In this document: one piece after another, positions 9,881 through 17,857 of the stretch
Layout of the letters: each line of letters begins with the position of its first letter
Position numbering within the stretch: the first letter of the stretch is position 1
Source of the DNA: CF-162 sp963667205
Lineage (GTDB): Bacteria; Chloroflexota; Dehalococcoidia; SM23-28-2; RBG-16-64-32
Direction: 5' to 3'
NCBI GenBank assembly: GCA_963667205.1
Contig: OY762959.1
Coordinates: 1,860,001-1,924,000, forward strand
DNA: 64,000 bases
The notes under the pieces: generated by a model
Databases searched by the model: none
What the model was told of the DNA's origin: nothing
The model's input: only the letters and a program-made list of their open reading frames with translations
Program-made: the position numbers and the translations under genes

Positions 9881-10135
9881 CTACTTGTCGGAGCCGCCGA
9901 CGATCTGGCGGTAGCGCTCGGTCATCTTCTCTTCCGCCTCGCGCTGGGCCTTCTTCGCCTCACCCATAGCCTCGTCGAACTGCTTGCGCAGCCTTTCGAA
10001 GGCGGAACCGCCGGCGCCGTTCGCACCGCTCTCGGCCGATCGCCCGTCTGCCGTCTCGTCTTTGGCCGGCGCCAGCAGCACGGATGCTGCGAACCCGATG
10101 CCGATGCCGATGAGCAGTCCGAGGATGAATCGCAT
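9881..10135 (-). CDS. YtxH-like small membrane protein
   Basis: 84 residues from ATG 10133-10135 with AAGGAG about 10 bp upstream, inside the end of the preceding gene. One N-terminal transmembrane helix (FILGLLIGIGIGFAASVLLAP, residues 3-23) of the glycine-rich YtxH type. A Gly/Ala linker and a charged amphipathic helix (FERLRKQFDEAMGEAKKAQR) follow, likely coiled coil. Its start lies one base after the stop of the upstream membrane gene, so the two are co-transcribed and probably coupled. The family is linked to stress or envelope functions, but the molecular role is unknown. Confidence 0.75.
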   Translation of the reverse strand: MRFILGLLIGIGIGFAASVLLAPAKDETADGRSAESGANGAGGSAFERLRKQFDEAMGEAKKAQREAEEKMTERYRQIVGGSDK

Positions 10136-10136
10136 G

Positions 10137-10484
10137 CTACTGCTCCTTCTTCTTGCCGCGGCCGGCAATCTTTGACGCGACGCCGACGAAGCGCTTCGCT
10201 CCCGCCGCGACTCCGTACGCCTTGACCACCGGCTTGACAGCGTTGTCGGACACGAAGGCGACGGTGCCTTTTATGTTTTCGGTCGTTTCCTTCACGTTCT
10301 CCGTCGCCGGCTGGACATTGTTCCTGAGGATGCCGCGCACGCGGCTCAGGATGTTGACGCCGAGAAAACCGCTGACCAGCGCGAAGATGATGCCGAGCAG
10401 GAAGAGGAGAGTGCCGGCCACCATGAACATCATGATGAACAGGTCCCGCCATTCTTCGGGGGTGTCTATATAGCCTAGCTCCAC
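10137..10484 (-). CDS. Small single-pass membrane protein of unknown function
   Basis: 115 residues from GTG 10482-10484 (MELGYIDTPEEWRDLF), with GAGGAGG further upstream. A hydrophobic stretch MMFMVAGTLLFLLGIIFALV (about residues 18-37) is one transmembrane helix. After it come a helix-rich region (ILRNNVQPATENVKETTENI) resembling amphipathic YtxH-like segments and a basic C-terminus (GRGKKKEQ). It precedes the YtxH-like gene by one base and follows mnmA with about 95 bp between. I do not recognise the family; a two-protein membrane-associated unit with the downstream gene is the simplest reading. Confidence 0.7.
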   Translation of the reverse strand: MELGYIDTPEEWRDLFIMMFMVAGTLLFLLGIIFALVSGFLGVNILSRVRGILRNNVQPATENVKETTENIKGTVAFVSDNAVKPVVKAYGVAAGAKRFVGVASKIAGRGKKKEQ

Positions 10485-10579
10485 GGGTCAGGCCTCCTCT
10501 TTCCGATCGCTATCTTGGGGCGGCATTGGGCGGACAGCCGTGATTATACCAAACGGTTTGCGAAACGGCCCGCAATTGC

Positions 10580-11653
10580 CTAGACGCGCTTGACGATTGT
10601 GCCGCCGCCGAGAACGCAATCGCCGTCGTAGAACACGACTGCCTGCCCCGGCGTCACCGCGCGCTGGGGCTCCTCGAACCGCACCGTGGCAACCCGGTCC
10701 TCGATCTCGACTGTTGCCGGCGATGGCACTCCCCGGTAGCGGATGCGCGCCTGCACCGCGGCGCCGGGGGACGGTGGATCGCCGCTGACCCAGGTTAGCT
10801 CGTCGGCGAGCAGCGCCGTCGCCATCAGCTCGCGATGCGGGCCGACGACGACGCGGTTCTCGTCGGCGTCCACGTCGACGACGAAGAGCGGCTCTTCGCC
10901 TCCGCGCGCCGGCAGTCCGCGACGTTGGCCGACGGTGAAGTCGACGATCCCTTCGTGCCGGCCGACGGATCCGCCCGCCATGTCGACGATGTCGCCGGCC
11001 GCCACCGGCACGCGTTCGCGGACGAACGCCCGATAGTCGCCGCTGGGGATGAAGCAGATGTCCGCGGAGTCCGGCTTGTCGGCGTTCGGCAGCGCCCACT
11101 TGTGCGCGAGGTCTCGGATCTCGGCCTTCGGATACTCGCCGACAGGGAAGAGCGTGCGCGAAAGCTCGGCCTGGCCCAGCGTGTACAGGACGTACGACTG
11201 GTCCTTGTCCGGATCGGTTGCCCGGAGAAGCTCTGAGGTCGGGCCATGACGGACGCGGACGTAGTGGCCCGTCGCCAGGTAGTCGGCTTCCAGTGCCAGT
11301 GCGTGCTCCAGCAGCGGCCGGAACTTCACGCGGTCGTTGCAGGAAAGACAGGGGTTGGGCGTGCGGCCGCGGCTGTACTCCGCCACGAAGTGGTCGATGA
11401 CGTCCGCCTGGAACTCGCGCTCAAGGTTGAGGACGTAGTGGCGGACGCCCAGGGCATCGGCGGCGGCGCGGGCGTCGGCTGTGTCCTCGACGGAGCAGCA
11501 GCGCTTGTGATGGCGGGCGGCCTCTGGGTCTTCCTCGGTCCACAGGCGCATGGTGATGCCGATCACCTCGAACCCCTGCTCGACGAGGAGACCGGCGGCT
11601 ACGGAGGAGTCGACCCCTCCGGACATTGCGACGACTGCGCGCTTCTTGGGCAT
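10580..11653 (-). CDS. mnmA: tRNA-specific 2-thiouridylase MnmA
   Basis: Catalyses ATP-dependent 2-thiolation of U34 in tRNA-Lys, -Glu and -Gln. 357 residues from ATG 11651-11653. The PP-loop AMSGGVDSSVAAGLL is near the N-terminus. The catalytic cysteine pair is visible in NPCLSCNDRVKF (nucleophile Cys in the first motif) and DSADICFIPSGDY (persulfide-bearing Cys). TGHYVR, DKDQSYVLY, TVGQRRGL and the C-terminal beta barrel ending DGDCVLGGGTIVKR are all normal for the family. A start four codons upstream (ATG 11663-11665) is possible. Transcribed divergently from rsfS through a short shared promoter region. Confidence 0.96.
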   Translation of the reverse strand: MPKKRAVVAMSGGVDSSVAAGLLVEQGFEVIGITMRLWTEEDPEAARHHKRCCSVEDTADARAAADALGVRHYVLNLEREFQADVIDHFVAEYSRGRTPNPCLSCNDRVKFRPLLEHALALEADYLATGHYVRVRHGPTSELLRATDPDKDQSYVLYTLGQAELSRTLFPVGEYPKAEIRDLAHKWALPNADKPDSADICFIPSGDYRAFVRERVPVAAGDIVDMAGGSVGRHEGIVDFTVGQRRGLPARGGEEPLFVVDVDADENRVVVGPHRELMATALLADELTWVSGDPPSPGAAVQARIRYRGVPSPATVEIEDRVATVRFEEPQRAVTPGQAVVFYDGDCVLGGGTIVKRV

Positions 11654-11665
11654 GGTTAGTCCCAT

Positions 11666-11673
11666 GTTATACT
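11666..11673. promoter_or_regulatory. Overlapping divergent -10 elements for mnmA and rsfS
   Basis: On the plus strand TATACT (11668-11673) is a good -10 for rsfS. On the minus strand the same bases give TATAAC (11671-11666), placed about 13 bp before the mnmA ATG. The mnmA transcript would then have a very short leader. No convincing -35 was identified on either strand, so this is suggestive only. Confidence 0.35.
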
Positions 11674-11715
11674 CAAGCCCCCAAAATCGGGTACAAACCA
11701 CTCTCAGGAGCGCAT

Positions 11716-12063
11716 CTGCAAGCCGAACAGCTGGCACACCGAATAATCGATATTCTCTCCGAGAAACAGGCGGAGGACATCCTGCTGCTGGACATCAGCA
11801 AGGTCTCGTCCTTCGCCGACTATTTTGTCATCGCCAGCGCTGGCTCCGACCGCCAGATCGACGCCATCCTGCAGGCGATCGACCAGGAGCTGCGCAAGGC
11901 CGAGAAGATCCGACCGCGTGGCCGCGAAGGCACGCCGGAGGGCGGCTGGGTGCTCTTGGACTACGGCGACGTCATCGTGCACATCTTCGGGCCCGAGGAG
12001 CGCTCTTACTTCGACCTCGAGAGCCTCTGGGCGAGCGCCGTCCCCGTCGTGCGCATCCAGTAA
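11716..12063 (+). CDS. rsfS: Ribosomal silencing factor RsfS, probable CTG start
   Basis: Binds ribosomal protein uL14 and blocks subunit joining. The DUF143 core is clear: IIDILSEKQAEDILLLDISK, SSFADYFVIASAGSDRQIDA, RPRGREGTPEGGWVLLDYGD, VIVHIFGPEERSYFDLESLW. 115 residues if translation starts at CTG 11716, which has AGGAG at 11706-11710 with 5-bp spacing. No ATG, GTG or TTG lies in frame between the promoter and the conserved domain. The only in-frame ATG (11626) is inside mnmA and upstream of the -10. CTG starts are rare but known. Alternatively a base error hides a normal start. Confidence 0.88.
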   Translation: MQAEQLAHRIIDILSEKQAEDILLLDISKVSSFADYFVIASAGSDRQIDAILQAIDQELRKAEKIRPRGREGTPEGGWVLLDYGDVIVHIFGPEERSYFDLESLWASAVPVVRIQ

Positions 12064-12266
12064 GGGCGCCCCGCCGGGCGGTCACTCCGCGCGGCCGCTG
12101 TCCGGCTTGTCGACTGCCGGCGGCGGAGACTCGGGGGCGGCCGAACCCTCCGCAGTCGGATGTAGTCAGTCGGTGCGGTCGAATTGCAGGGTGGCTTCGT
12201 CAAAGGCCGCTCGCAGGGCATCTGGCGGCAGCCGCCCGCCCCGCGCAGCGGAGCCGCGCTCTTCCG

Positions 12267-12728
12267 TCAAGACTCCTCTTCGAAGATCCAGCGGTCGATG
12301 TCACGTGCGTAGTCGAACGTCTGCGAGTCGTCGAAGAAGAGAGCGATCTCGCGCGCCGCTGAGTCGGGCCCGTCCGAGCCGTGGATCAGGTTGCGGCCCA
12401 GCTCCAGGCCAAGGTCACCGCGGATCGTGCCGGGACCGGCCTCAGCCGGATCCGTTACGCCCATCGTCCTGCGCACGACCTCGATCGCTTTTGTGCCCTC
12501 AAGCACCGCGGCGATGATCGGGCTCGACGTGATGTAGTCGATGAGGCCGTCGAAAAACGGCTTGCCTTCGTGCTCGCCGTAGTGGCGCTTCGCCAGCGCT
12601 TCGTCCACCTGCATCATGCGCAAACCGACGATGCGCAGCCCGCGCGACTCCAGCCGCGAGACGATCTCACCCGCGAGGCCGCGCTGGACGCCGTCGGGCT
12701 TCACGAGGATCAGCGTTCGTTCCTTCAC
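12267..12728 (-). CDS. ndk: Nucleoside diphosphate kinase
   Basis: Transfers the gamma phosphate from NTPs to NDPs through a phosphohistidine. 153 residues from GTG 12726-12728. The N-terminus ERTLILVKPDGVQRGLAGEI, RTMGVTDPAEAGPGTIRGDL and the active-site histidine motif NLIHGSDGPDSAAREI are all intact. Length is slightly above the common 135-150 because of a short C-terminal extension (DYARDIDRWIFEEES). The preceding 200 bp (12064-12266) contain G+C-rich inverted repeats and no gene that I can support. It lies upstream of nothing obvious and appears monocistronic or loosely grouped with tsaB. Confidence 0.96.
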   Translation of the reverse strand: MKERTLILVKPDGVQRGLAGEIVSRLESRGLRIVGLRMMQVDEALAKRHYGEHEGKPFFDGLIDYITSSPIIAAVLEGTKAIEVVRRTMGVTDPAEAGPGTIRGDLGLELGRNLIHGSDGPDSAAREIALFFDDSQTFDYARDIDRWIFEEES

Positions 12729-12764
12729 GTCGCGTCCGATTCTAGACCCCGAGCCGCCCAGCCG

Positions 12765-13424
12765 CTACTGCTTCTGCGGGCCGATCGCCGGCGGTCGCAG
12801 GTAGACCGGCGCCACCAGGGCCGGCTCGTGCTCCGCGCCTGCGCCGAGCCGGGCGTGGCCCAGCTCCGCGAGTGCGCGTGCGCGGCCGACGGTTGCAGGC
12901 TCAGCGATCTCGGCACGGCCGGCGAGGGCGGCTGCCAGCTCGTCGTCGATTTCGCCGGCGACGAGCGTGCGTTCGCTCACGCTATTTGCGAGCTCGTCGG
13001 GCCTGGTGAGCCGGGGCACCGTCAGCTCGCGCCACGGGGCGTCGCGGTAAGTCGCCCAGGCCAGGTCGCCGCGCCCGGCCCGGTGGACGGCGATGATGTT
13101 GCCGGCGAACGAGGCGTGCGGGTAGGCGTCCAGCTCCAGGCGCCCGACGCCAACGAGCGGCAGGCCCAAGGCGCGCGCTAGCCCCTGCGCCGTCGAGACG
13201 CCGACGCGCAGGCCGGTGTACATGCCGGGGCCGACGCAGGCGAAGACCGCCGCCAGGTCGCTCATCGAGGTGGAAGCGTCCGCGAGCAGCTGCTCGATCG
13301 CCGGCAGCAGTTCGACGGTGTGGTTGCGCTGGCATTCCCACTTCGACTCCGCGATCACTTCGCCCCTTCTCGACAGCGCGACCGAAGCGAGCGCCGAGGC
13401 TGTGTCGATCGATATTTCCGTCAT
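12765..13424 (-). CDS. tsaB: tRNA t6A synthesis protein TsaB
   Basis: Scaffold partner of TsaD in threonylcarbamoyl-adenosine (t6A37) tRNA modification. 219 residues from ATG 13422-13424 (MTEISIDTASALASVALSRR). The ASKHA-type N-terminal lobe is recognisable in SIDTASALASVAL, HTVELLPAIEQLL and ACVGPGMYTGLRVGVSTAQG, followed by GLPLVGVGRLELDAY. Its ATG overlaps the TGA of tsaE by four bases (ATGA), so the two are translationally coupled. The thiL-tsaE-tsaB order is a common bacterial cluster. Length fits the family. Confidence 0.92.
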   Translation of the reverse strand: MTEISIDTASALASVALSRRGEVIAESKWECQRNHTVELLPAIEQLLADASTSMSDLAAVFACVGPGMYTGLRVGVSTAQGLARALGLPLVGVGRLELDAYPHASFAGNIIAVHRAGRGDLAWATYRDAPWRELTVPRLTRPDELANSVSERTLVAGEIDDELAAALAGRAEIAEPATVGRARALAELGHARLGAGAEHEPALVAPVYLRPPAIGPQKQ

Positions 13425-13873
13425 TGGGCCAATGCCTTCGACAGCGCCTGCGCACGCGCGCCGCTGGCTTCGGCGGCGATCCGCCGCGTCTCCGGGCCGG
13501 TCACCTCGAAGCGCAGCAACAGGTGCTCCTCCGGCAGGACGCCTTCGCCGCGCTCGGGCCACTCGACGACAAGAACGCCCTCACGGCTGATCTCGTCCAG
13601 CGCCAGCTCCTCCACGTCTTGCGGCGACTCCAGGCGGAAGAGGTCCGCGTGGTAGAGCACGAGCCGCCCTGCGTACTCGCCGAGGAGGACGAACGACTTC
13701 GACGACACCGGACCTTCGAAGCCGAGACCGCGCGCAATGCCCTGCACGAACACCGTCTTGCCCGCGCCCAGCTCGCCCGAAAGGAGGACCACGTCGCCGG
13801 TTTCCGCCGCGCGGCCGAGCGCCTCACCCAGCCGCCGCGTTTCGTCCGGGCCGCCCGACTCCATCGCGCTCAC
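13421..13873 (-). CDS. tsaE: tRNA t6A synthesis ATPase TsaE
   Basis: P-loop ATPase that drives the TsaB-TsaD complex in t6A formation. 150 residues. Walker A GELGAGKTVFVQG (residues about 33-45) is followed by VSSKSFVLLGEY (family usually SPTFxLxxxY) and YHADLFRLESPQDVEELALD. The DEIS and VVEWPERGE segments complete the family signature. ATGA-type overlaps join it to thiL upstream and tsaB downstream, giving a tight three-gene unit. An internal ATG at residue 4 is an alternative start. Confidence 0.93.
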   Translation of the reverse strand: MSAMESGGPDETRRLGEALGRAAETGDVVLLSGELGAGKTVFVQGIARGLGFEGPVSSKSFVLLGEYAGRLVLYHADLFRLESPQDVEELALDEISREGVLVVEWPERGEGVLPEEHLLLRFEVTGPETRRIAAEASGARAQALSKALAQ

Positions 13874-14838
13874 GAGCGGAAGGCGTCCCAGCCCGCTCGC
13901 GCGAACGTGATCTCGCTGCCTTCGCTGTCGAGTAGGGACACGCCGGGCGCCCCCTCAACGATCTCGCCGATCACCGTGAGGCCGGGAATGCGGGAGATGG
14001 TCGCCGCCGGGCCGACGAGCAAAAGCTCGTAGTCCTCGCCGCCGGTGCATGCCAGCTCGAGAGCGTCGTCCGGGAAGGCGGTGGGGAGGCCGTCGCTGAG
14101 GGGCACGTCGGCTGCGCGAAGCAGCGCACCGGCCTTGGACATCTCGCAGATGTGGCCGACGTCTTGCAGGAGTCCGTCCGAGACGTCGATGCCGCAGCGC
14201 ACGCCTGCTTCGACGGCGGCGCGTCCAGCCTCGACGCGCGCCGGCGGCCGCGTGTGCCTCCGGACGCGGGCGTCGTCTGCCGCCGTGCCTTCCCGCAGAA
14301 GCCTGAGACCAGCGGCCGAGTCGCCCAGCGTGCCCGTGACCGCGATGACGTCTTGCGGCCGGGCGGCGCTTCGCCTCAGCAGAAGTGGCTCGCCGTCGTG
14401 CTGCGCGGCGCGTCCGAGGAGGGCGACGGTGACGCTGACCTGCGGCGCGCGCACGACGTCGCCACCGGCGACGATCGCGCCGTACTCGCGGGCCGCCTCA
14501 CCGAGGCCTCGATAGATCGCGTCCATCGTCTCTGCGGGCGTTTGGGGCGGAAGGGCGAGCGTGACGAGGGCGAAGAGGGGTGTCCCTCCCATCGCCGCGA
14601 TGTCGCTGACGTTGGCAACCAGCGCCTTCCAGCCGATGTCCTCCCAGCGGTTGCTCTCGGGCAGGAAGTGGACGCCCTCCACCATCGCGTCCGTAGTGGC
14701 GATCAGGTAGTCGCTTCCGAAGCGCCAGACGGCGGCATCGTCGCCAGGGCCGACGATGAGGTCGGGCGAGTCTTCGGCGCCAACGATGCGCGTCAGGCGC
14801 TCGATCAGGCCGAATTCGCCGAGCTGTGAGACATCCAC
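13870..14838 (-). CDS. thiL: Thiamine-monophosphate kinase
   Basis: Phosphorylates thiamine monophosphate to the active diphosphate cofactor. 322 residues from GTG 14836-14838 (MDVSQLGEFGLIERLTRIVG). PurM/AIR-synthase-like fold with GPGDDAAVW, TTDAMVEGVHF, DIGWKALVANVSDIAAMGGTP, GGDVVRAP, VTGTLGDSAAGL, GIDVSDGLLQDVGHI and CTGGEDYELL, in the family order. First gene of the thiL-tsaE-tsaB unit. About 30 bp separate its start from the end of the methyltransferase gene upstream on the same strand, so it could belong to a longer transcript. Confidence 0.94.
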   Translation of the reverse strand: MDVSQLGEFGLIERLTRIVGAEDSPDLIVGPGDDAAVWRFGSDYLIATTDAMVEGVHFLPESNRWEDIGWKALVANVSDIAAMGGTPLFALVTLALPPQTPAETMDAIYRGLGEAAREYGAIVAGGDVVRAPQVSVTVALLGRAAQHDGEPLLLRRSAARPQDVIAVTGTLGDSAAGLRLLREGTAADDARVRRHTRPPARVEAGRAAVEAGVRCGIDVSDGLLQDVGHICEMSKAGALLRAADVPLSDGLPTAFPDDALELACTGGEDYELLLVGPAATISRIPGLTVIGEIVEGAPGVSLLDSEGSEITFARAGWDAFRS

Positions 14839-14865
14839 GAGGCCATTATAGGAGTGTCCCGGGCG

Positions 14866-15672
14866 TCAGGAGCAGACGAACAGCGAGCGTCGCAGCAGGC
14901 CAGCCTCGATAGCCTTCGACTGCACGTCGAGATCGCTCTGTCGTTCGTTGAACTCCGCCTCGCCCTCTGAGGCGAACATCTCGGTGGCGTGAGCGCTCCG
15001 CTCCGCCTGCCAGCCTCGAGAGGTGACGAGGAACTCGGCGGTGAGATCGCTCTCCTCGAAGTGGCTGAATCCGGCGCTGGCGACGAGTTCGCCGTGCTCC
15101 TTGCGGCGGCTACTGACGAACGTCGGACCGGAGCGCAGTGCGCGGCGGTAATCGGATCCGTTCAGTCCGGGAGCGACGAAGATCGTGAAGAAGGCCATGC
15201 GTCCGGCCGGTCGGAGCATTCTCCGGCAGGCTCTCAGCACGGAGAGCTTGGCGTCGATGCATCAGAGCGTGTCGGCGTGGCAGATCGCGTCGAAGGAGCC
15301 GGCGGCGAAGGGCGGGTGCGTGGCACTAGCGCGCGCCACCGACACCCGATTCGAAGCGCCGGCGCTTCGTCGTTGCGCGGTGCGGATCGCCGGCTCCGGC
15401 ACGTCAATGAGCACGGCGCGGCATCCCGATCTGGCGGCTACGTGCAGCCCCGGCCAGCCTCGCCCGCAGCCCAAATCGAGGAGGCGGCTCTTCGGCGATA
15501 AGTCCAGCGAATCGACGAGCCGATCGGCCTGAGCGAGCGTCGTGTAGCCGTTGGCGCCGACGTTTGCCCCGATCACGCGGCGCTCCACGAGCAGACCGGC
15601 TGCTGTGCTGTCGGCGGCGTACCGTTTGGAGAAACGCTCCAGGACTTCGTCGCGGTTTCTGCGTTTGCTCAT
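14866..15672 (-). CDS. SAM-dependent methyltransferase with in-frame TGA (possible selenocysteine)
   Basis: Class I methyltransferase fold. From ATG 15670-15672 (MSKRRNRDEVLERFSKRYAA) the frame carries motif I SRLLDLGCGRGWPGLHVA and later motifs FDAICHADTL. Then TGA (codon 137, 15264-15262), followed in the same frame by CIDAKLSVLRACRRMLRPAG and RMAFFTIFVAPGL to a stop at 14866. Homology clearly continues across the TGA, so this is one gene of 268 codons. The stop lies in a strand-loop next to a Cys. Twenty bases after the TGA there is a 6-bp hairpin with G in loop position 2, resembling a bacterial SECIS. Alternatives are nonsense mutation (CGA or TGG to TGA) or an error. Methyl acceptor unknown; last gene of the 17.7-14.9 kb minus cluster. 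Confidence 0.72.
15230..15247 (-). promoter_or_regulatory. SECIS-like hairpin downstream of the methyltransferase TGA
   Basis: On the mRNA strand GCUCUC pairs perfectly with GAGAGC around the loop CGUGCU. The loop begins 20 nt after the UGA, and its second base is G. These match the general bacterial SECIS description (loop roughly 16-37 nt downstream, G in the first two loop bases). The match may be chance, as no SelB-binding data or sel genes are visible here. Confidence 0.35.
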
Positions 15673-15688
15673 CGCCCGGGTCGGACTC

Positions 15689-16504
15689 CTATTGCTCGTC
15701 GAGCGGGCGGTCGCTCGCCAGATACTCCCGCAGGAGGTTCGCGGCGTCGTCTGAGCGCATCGTCTGCCAGAAGGCCTCTTGCTCAAGCTTGAGGCCTTCA
15801 AGGAGCGGCATCTCGGCGCCCTGGCGCACGCACCGCTTGATCAAGGCGATGCTGAGCGGCGGACGGGAGGCCAGCTCGGCGGCGAGCGCTAGCACGTCCG
15901 GCATCAGCCGATCGGGGTCGCAGGCGCGATGCGCCAGCCCGATGCGTTCGGCGGCGTCTGCGTCCAGGGTGTCGCCCAGCAGCATCAGCTCCAGCGCCTT
16001 CGCCGCGCCCAGGAGCCGGGTCAGGCGCTGCGTGCCACCGCCGCCGGGCAGGATGCCGATGCGTACCTCCGGCAGGCCGATCTTCCCGCCGCCCGGACGG
16101 GCAGTGCGCGCCATGTAGCGGAAGTCGCAGGCCAGCGCCAGCTCGCAGCCGCCGCCCATCGCCGTGCCGTTGATCGCCGCGATTACCGGCACGCGGAGAT
16201 CGCCGAGCTTCAGCAGCAGTCGGTGCATCCCGTGCAGCTCTCCCGCGCCGAATGACTCCTGCTCTCGTGCCACGCCTGCCGCGCCGGAAAGCTCGCCCAC
16301 GTCGTAGTGAGTGATGAAGATGCCATCGACGCCGCCGGTCAGGACGAGCGCGCGCACGGCTTCGTCCTCGGCTACTGCGTCGGCCAGTGCGGTCAGCTCG
16401 GCGGCAATCGTGGCGTTGAGGAAGTTCTGCGGCGGGTTGCTGATTGTGCAGACGAGCGTGGCGCCTTCGTGCCGCGTCTCCAGGAATCGGTAGTCGTCAG
16501 GCAT
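15689..16504 (-). CDS. Enoyl-CoA hydratase/isomerase family protein
   Basis: Crotonase-fold enzyme, 271 residues from ATG 16502-16504 (MPDDYRFLETRHEGATLVCT). Signature segments: LTGGVDGIFITHYDVGEL (first oxyanion-hole region), PVIAAINGTAMGGGCELALA (second oxyanion hole), and LPEVRIGILPGGGGTQRLTR. The catalytic-Glu position of true hydratases falls in the IGILPGGGG segment, where the usual Glu is not evident, so hydratase activity is uncertain. Its ATG overlaps the final codons of the SnoaL frame by 8 bp (ATGCCTGA), showing a coupled operon with that gene upstream; the methyltransferase follows 16 bp downstream. Confidence 0.88.
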   Translation of the reverse strand: MPDDYRFLETRHEGATLVCTISNPPQNFLNATIAAELTALADAVAEDEAVRALVLTGGVDGIFITHYDVGELSGAAGVAREQESFGAGELHGMHRLLLKLGDLRVPVIAAINGTAMGGGCELALACDFRYMARTARPGGGKIGLPEVRIGILPGGGGTQRLTRLLGAAKALELMLLGDTLDADAAERIGLAHRACDPDRLMPDVLALAAELASRPPLSIALIKRCVRQGAEMPLLEGLKLEQEAFWQTMRSDDAANLLREYLASDRPLDEQ

Positions 16505-16897
16505 CCGACCAGAACTCATCGACGGCGGGCTGGTCGTGATCGAAGAGCCAGCATTCCGAAAGCTTGCCGTCCTTCACGTGGTACACGAGCACACGTTGCA
16601 GGTCGAGGGTGCGGCCGTCGCGCTCCCAGCGCTCGCGCGTGAGGATAGCTCCGTGATCGTCGCCGGGCCAGCACGTCGTGTACCTCGATCAACCGGCGGT
16701 TGGTGAGCTGCTGCACCTTCGGCGAGAGCGGCCAGCGCGGCCGCCTTGCCGGCATGGTCGCCGGCGAGTGCACTGCGCCCGAAGTAGTGCAGCGTGAACT
16801 CGTCGGCGTAGAGTGCGACGAGCGCGGCCGCGTCGCCCCGTTGCCAGGCGGCAGCATAGGCGTGTACTGCCTCGGCGTTTTCGTCCCTCGTCGACAT
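16497..16897 (-). pseudogene. SnoaL-like protein with two one-base frameshifts
   Basis: NTF2-like fold protein. It starts at 16897 with MSTRDENAEAVHAYAAAWQR, GDAAALVALYADEFTLHYFG. The frame then shifts near 16716 (an extra G in GAAGGTG) to VQQLTNRRLIEVHDVLA. It shifts again near 16666 (an extra C in GCCCGGC) to GDDHGAILTRERWERDGRTL and KLSECWLFDHDQPAVDEFW. Joining the three segments gives a complete domain of about 132 residues whose stop overlaps the next gene's ATG, exactly as expected for an intact operon member. Both shifts are single-base gains in short homopolymers, so sequence error is as likely as decay. Substrate unknown; such proteins often act as small hydrolases or isomerases. Confidence 0.78.
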
Positions 16898-16901
16898 CTG
16901 C

Positions 16902-17756
16902 CTACGCGCCCGCCTTCGCCGTCGTCTCTATCACCTGCGCGTAACGGTCGAGCGTCTTTAGCGCTTCGTCCTCGCCGAGCGTGGGGAGCCAGAAGACGCT
17001 TGTCTCGACTCCAGCGTCGATGTAACCGTCGAGGATTTCGGGGTTCGGCGCGGCGCCGTATACCGAGACAGGGACCGGCCCGCGACCGGCTTCGGCAGCC
17101 AGGTTGTTCAGTTCCGCCATCTTGTCCCCGATCGGGCCGCGTAGCTGCACACCGATCGGCATCCAGGCGTCGCCGTAGCGGATCACACGCTTGAACGTGC
17201 CCGCGCCATGGCCCCCGACGACGATCGGCGGGTGGGGTTCCTGGACCGGCTTCGGCCACGACCAGACGGGATCGAAGTCCACGAACTCGCCGTGGTACTC
17301 GGCTTCGTCTTCGGTCCAGATCTGCTTCATCGCCTCGATCCGCTCGCGCATGATCTTCCAGCGGCGCTTCGGGTCGGTGCCGTGGTTCTCCATCTCCTCG
17401 TAGTTCCAGCCGCCGCCGACGCCGAACAGCACCCGCCCGTTCGAGATATGGTCGAGGCTCGCCACCTCTTTGGCGAGCGTGATCGGGTCGCGTTCGACGA
17501 CGAGGCAGATGCCGGTGCCGAGCTTGATCCGCTCCGTCGTCGCCGCCACGGCGCTCAGCCCGACGAACGGATTGAGCGTGTGCCAGTACTCCTTGGGCAG
17601 GTCGGGGCCGCCGGGCCAGGGCGTCTTGCGGCTGGTGGGGATGTGCGTGTGCTCCGGAAACCAGAGCGAGTCGAAGCCGCGGTCCTCGCACGCCTTACCC
17701 AGCGTGACCGCTTCGATCGAGTAGTCCGTTGGGAACATAACAACGCCGTAGTTCAC
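16902..17756 (-). CDS. LLM-class (luciferase-like) F420-dependent oxidoreductase
   Basis: TIM-barrel flavin/F420 oxidoreductase, 284 residues from GTG 17754-17756 with GGAGG 6 bp upstream. Family segments: GKACEDRGFDSLWFPEHTHI, GLSAVAATTERIKLGTGICL, ASLDHISNGRVLFGVGGGWN, EMENHGTDPKRRWKIMRERI, and PPIVVGGHGAGTFKRVIRYG. The pattern matches the subfamily that uses coenzyme F420, though cofactor choice is inferred. First gene of a minus-strand cluster with SnoaL, enoyl-CoA hydratase and the methyltransferase. The substrate is unknown; such clusters in Chloroflexota are thought to handle recalcitrant organics. Confidence 0.9.
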   Translation of the reverse strand: MNYGVVMFPTDYSIEAVTLGKACEDRGFDSLWFPEHTHIPTSRKTPWPGGPDLPKEYWHTLNPFVGLSAVAATTERIKLGTGICLVVERDPITLAKEVASLDHISNGRVLFGVGGGWNYEEMENHGTDPKRRWKIMRERIEAMKQIWTEDEAEYHGEFVDFDPVWSWPKPVQEPHPPIVVGGHGAGTFKRVIRYGDAWMPIGVQLRGPIGDKMAELNNLAAEAGRGPVPVSVYGAAPNPEILDGYIDAGVETSVFWLPTLGEDEALKTLDRYAQVIETTAKAGA

Positions 17757-17857
17757 GCGAACCTCCTTCGTAGCGCATCGGATGATATCAGACGGCGTGA
17801 GGTGCGGGAGCGAGGTGCGATTTACGAGCGGGCGTGTAAGATTGCGGACGAGACGGT

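Noticed and set aside
12064..12266. A small gene between rsfS and ndk
   Set aside because: The open frames there lack start signals and family resemblance; only G+C-rich inverted repeats are present.
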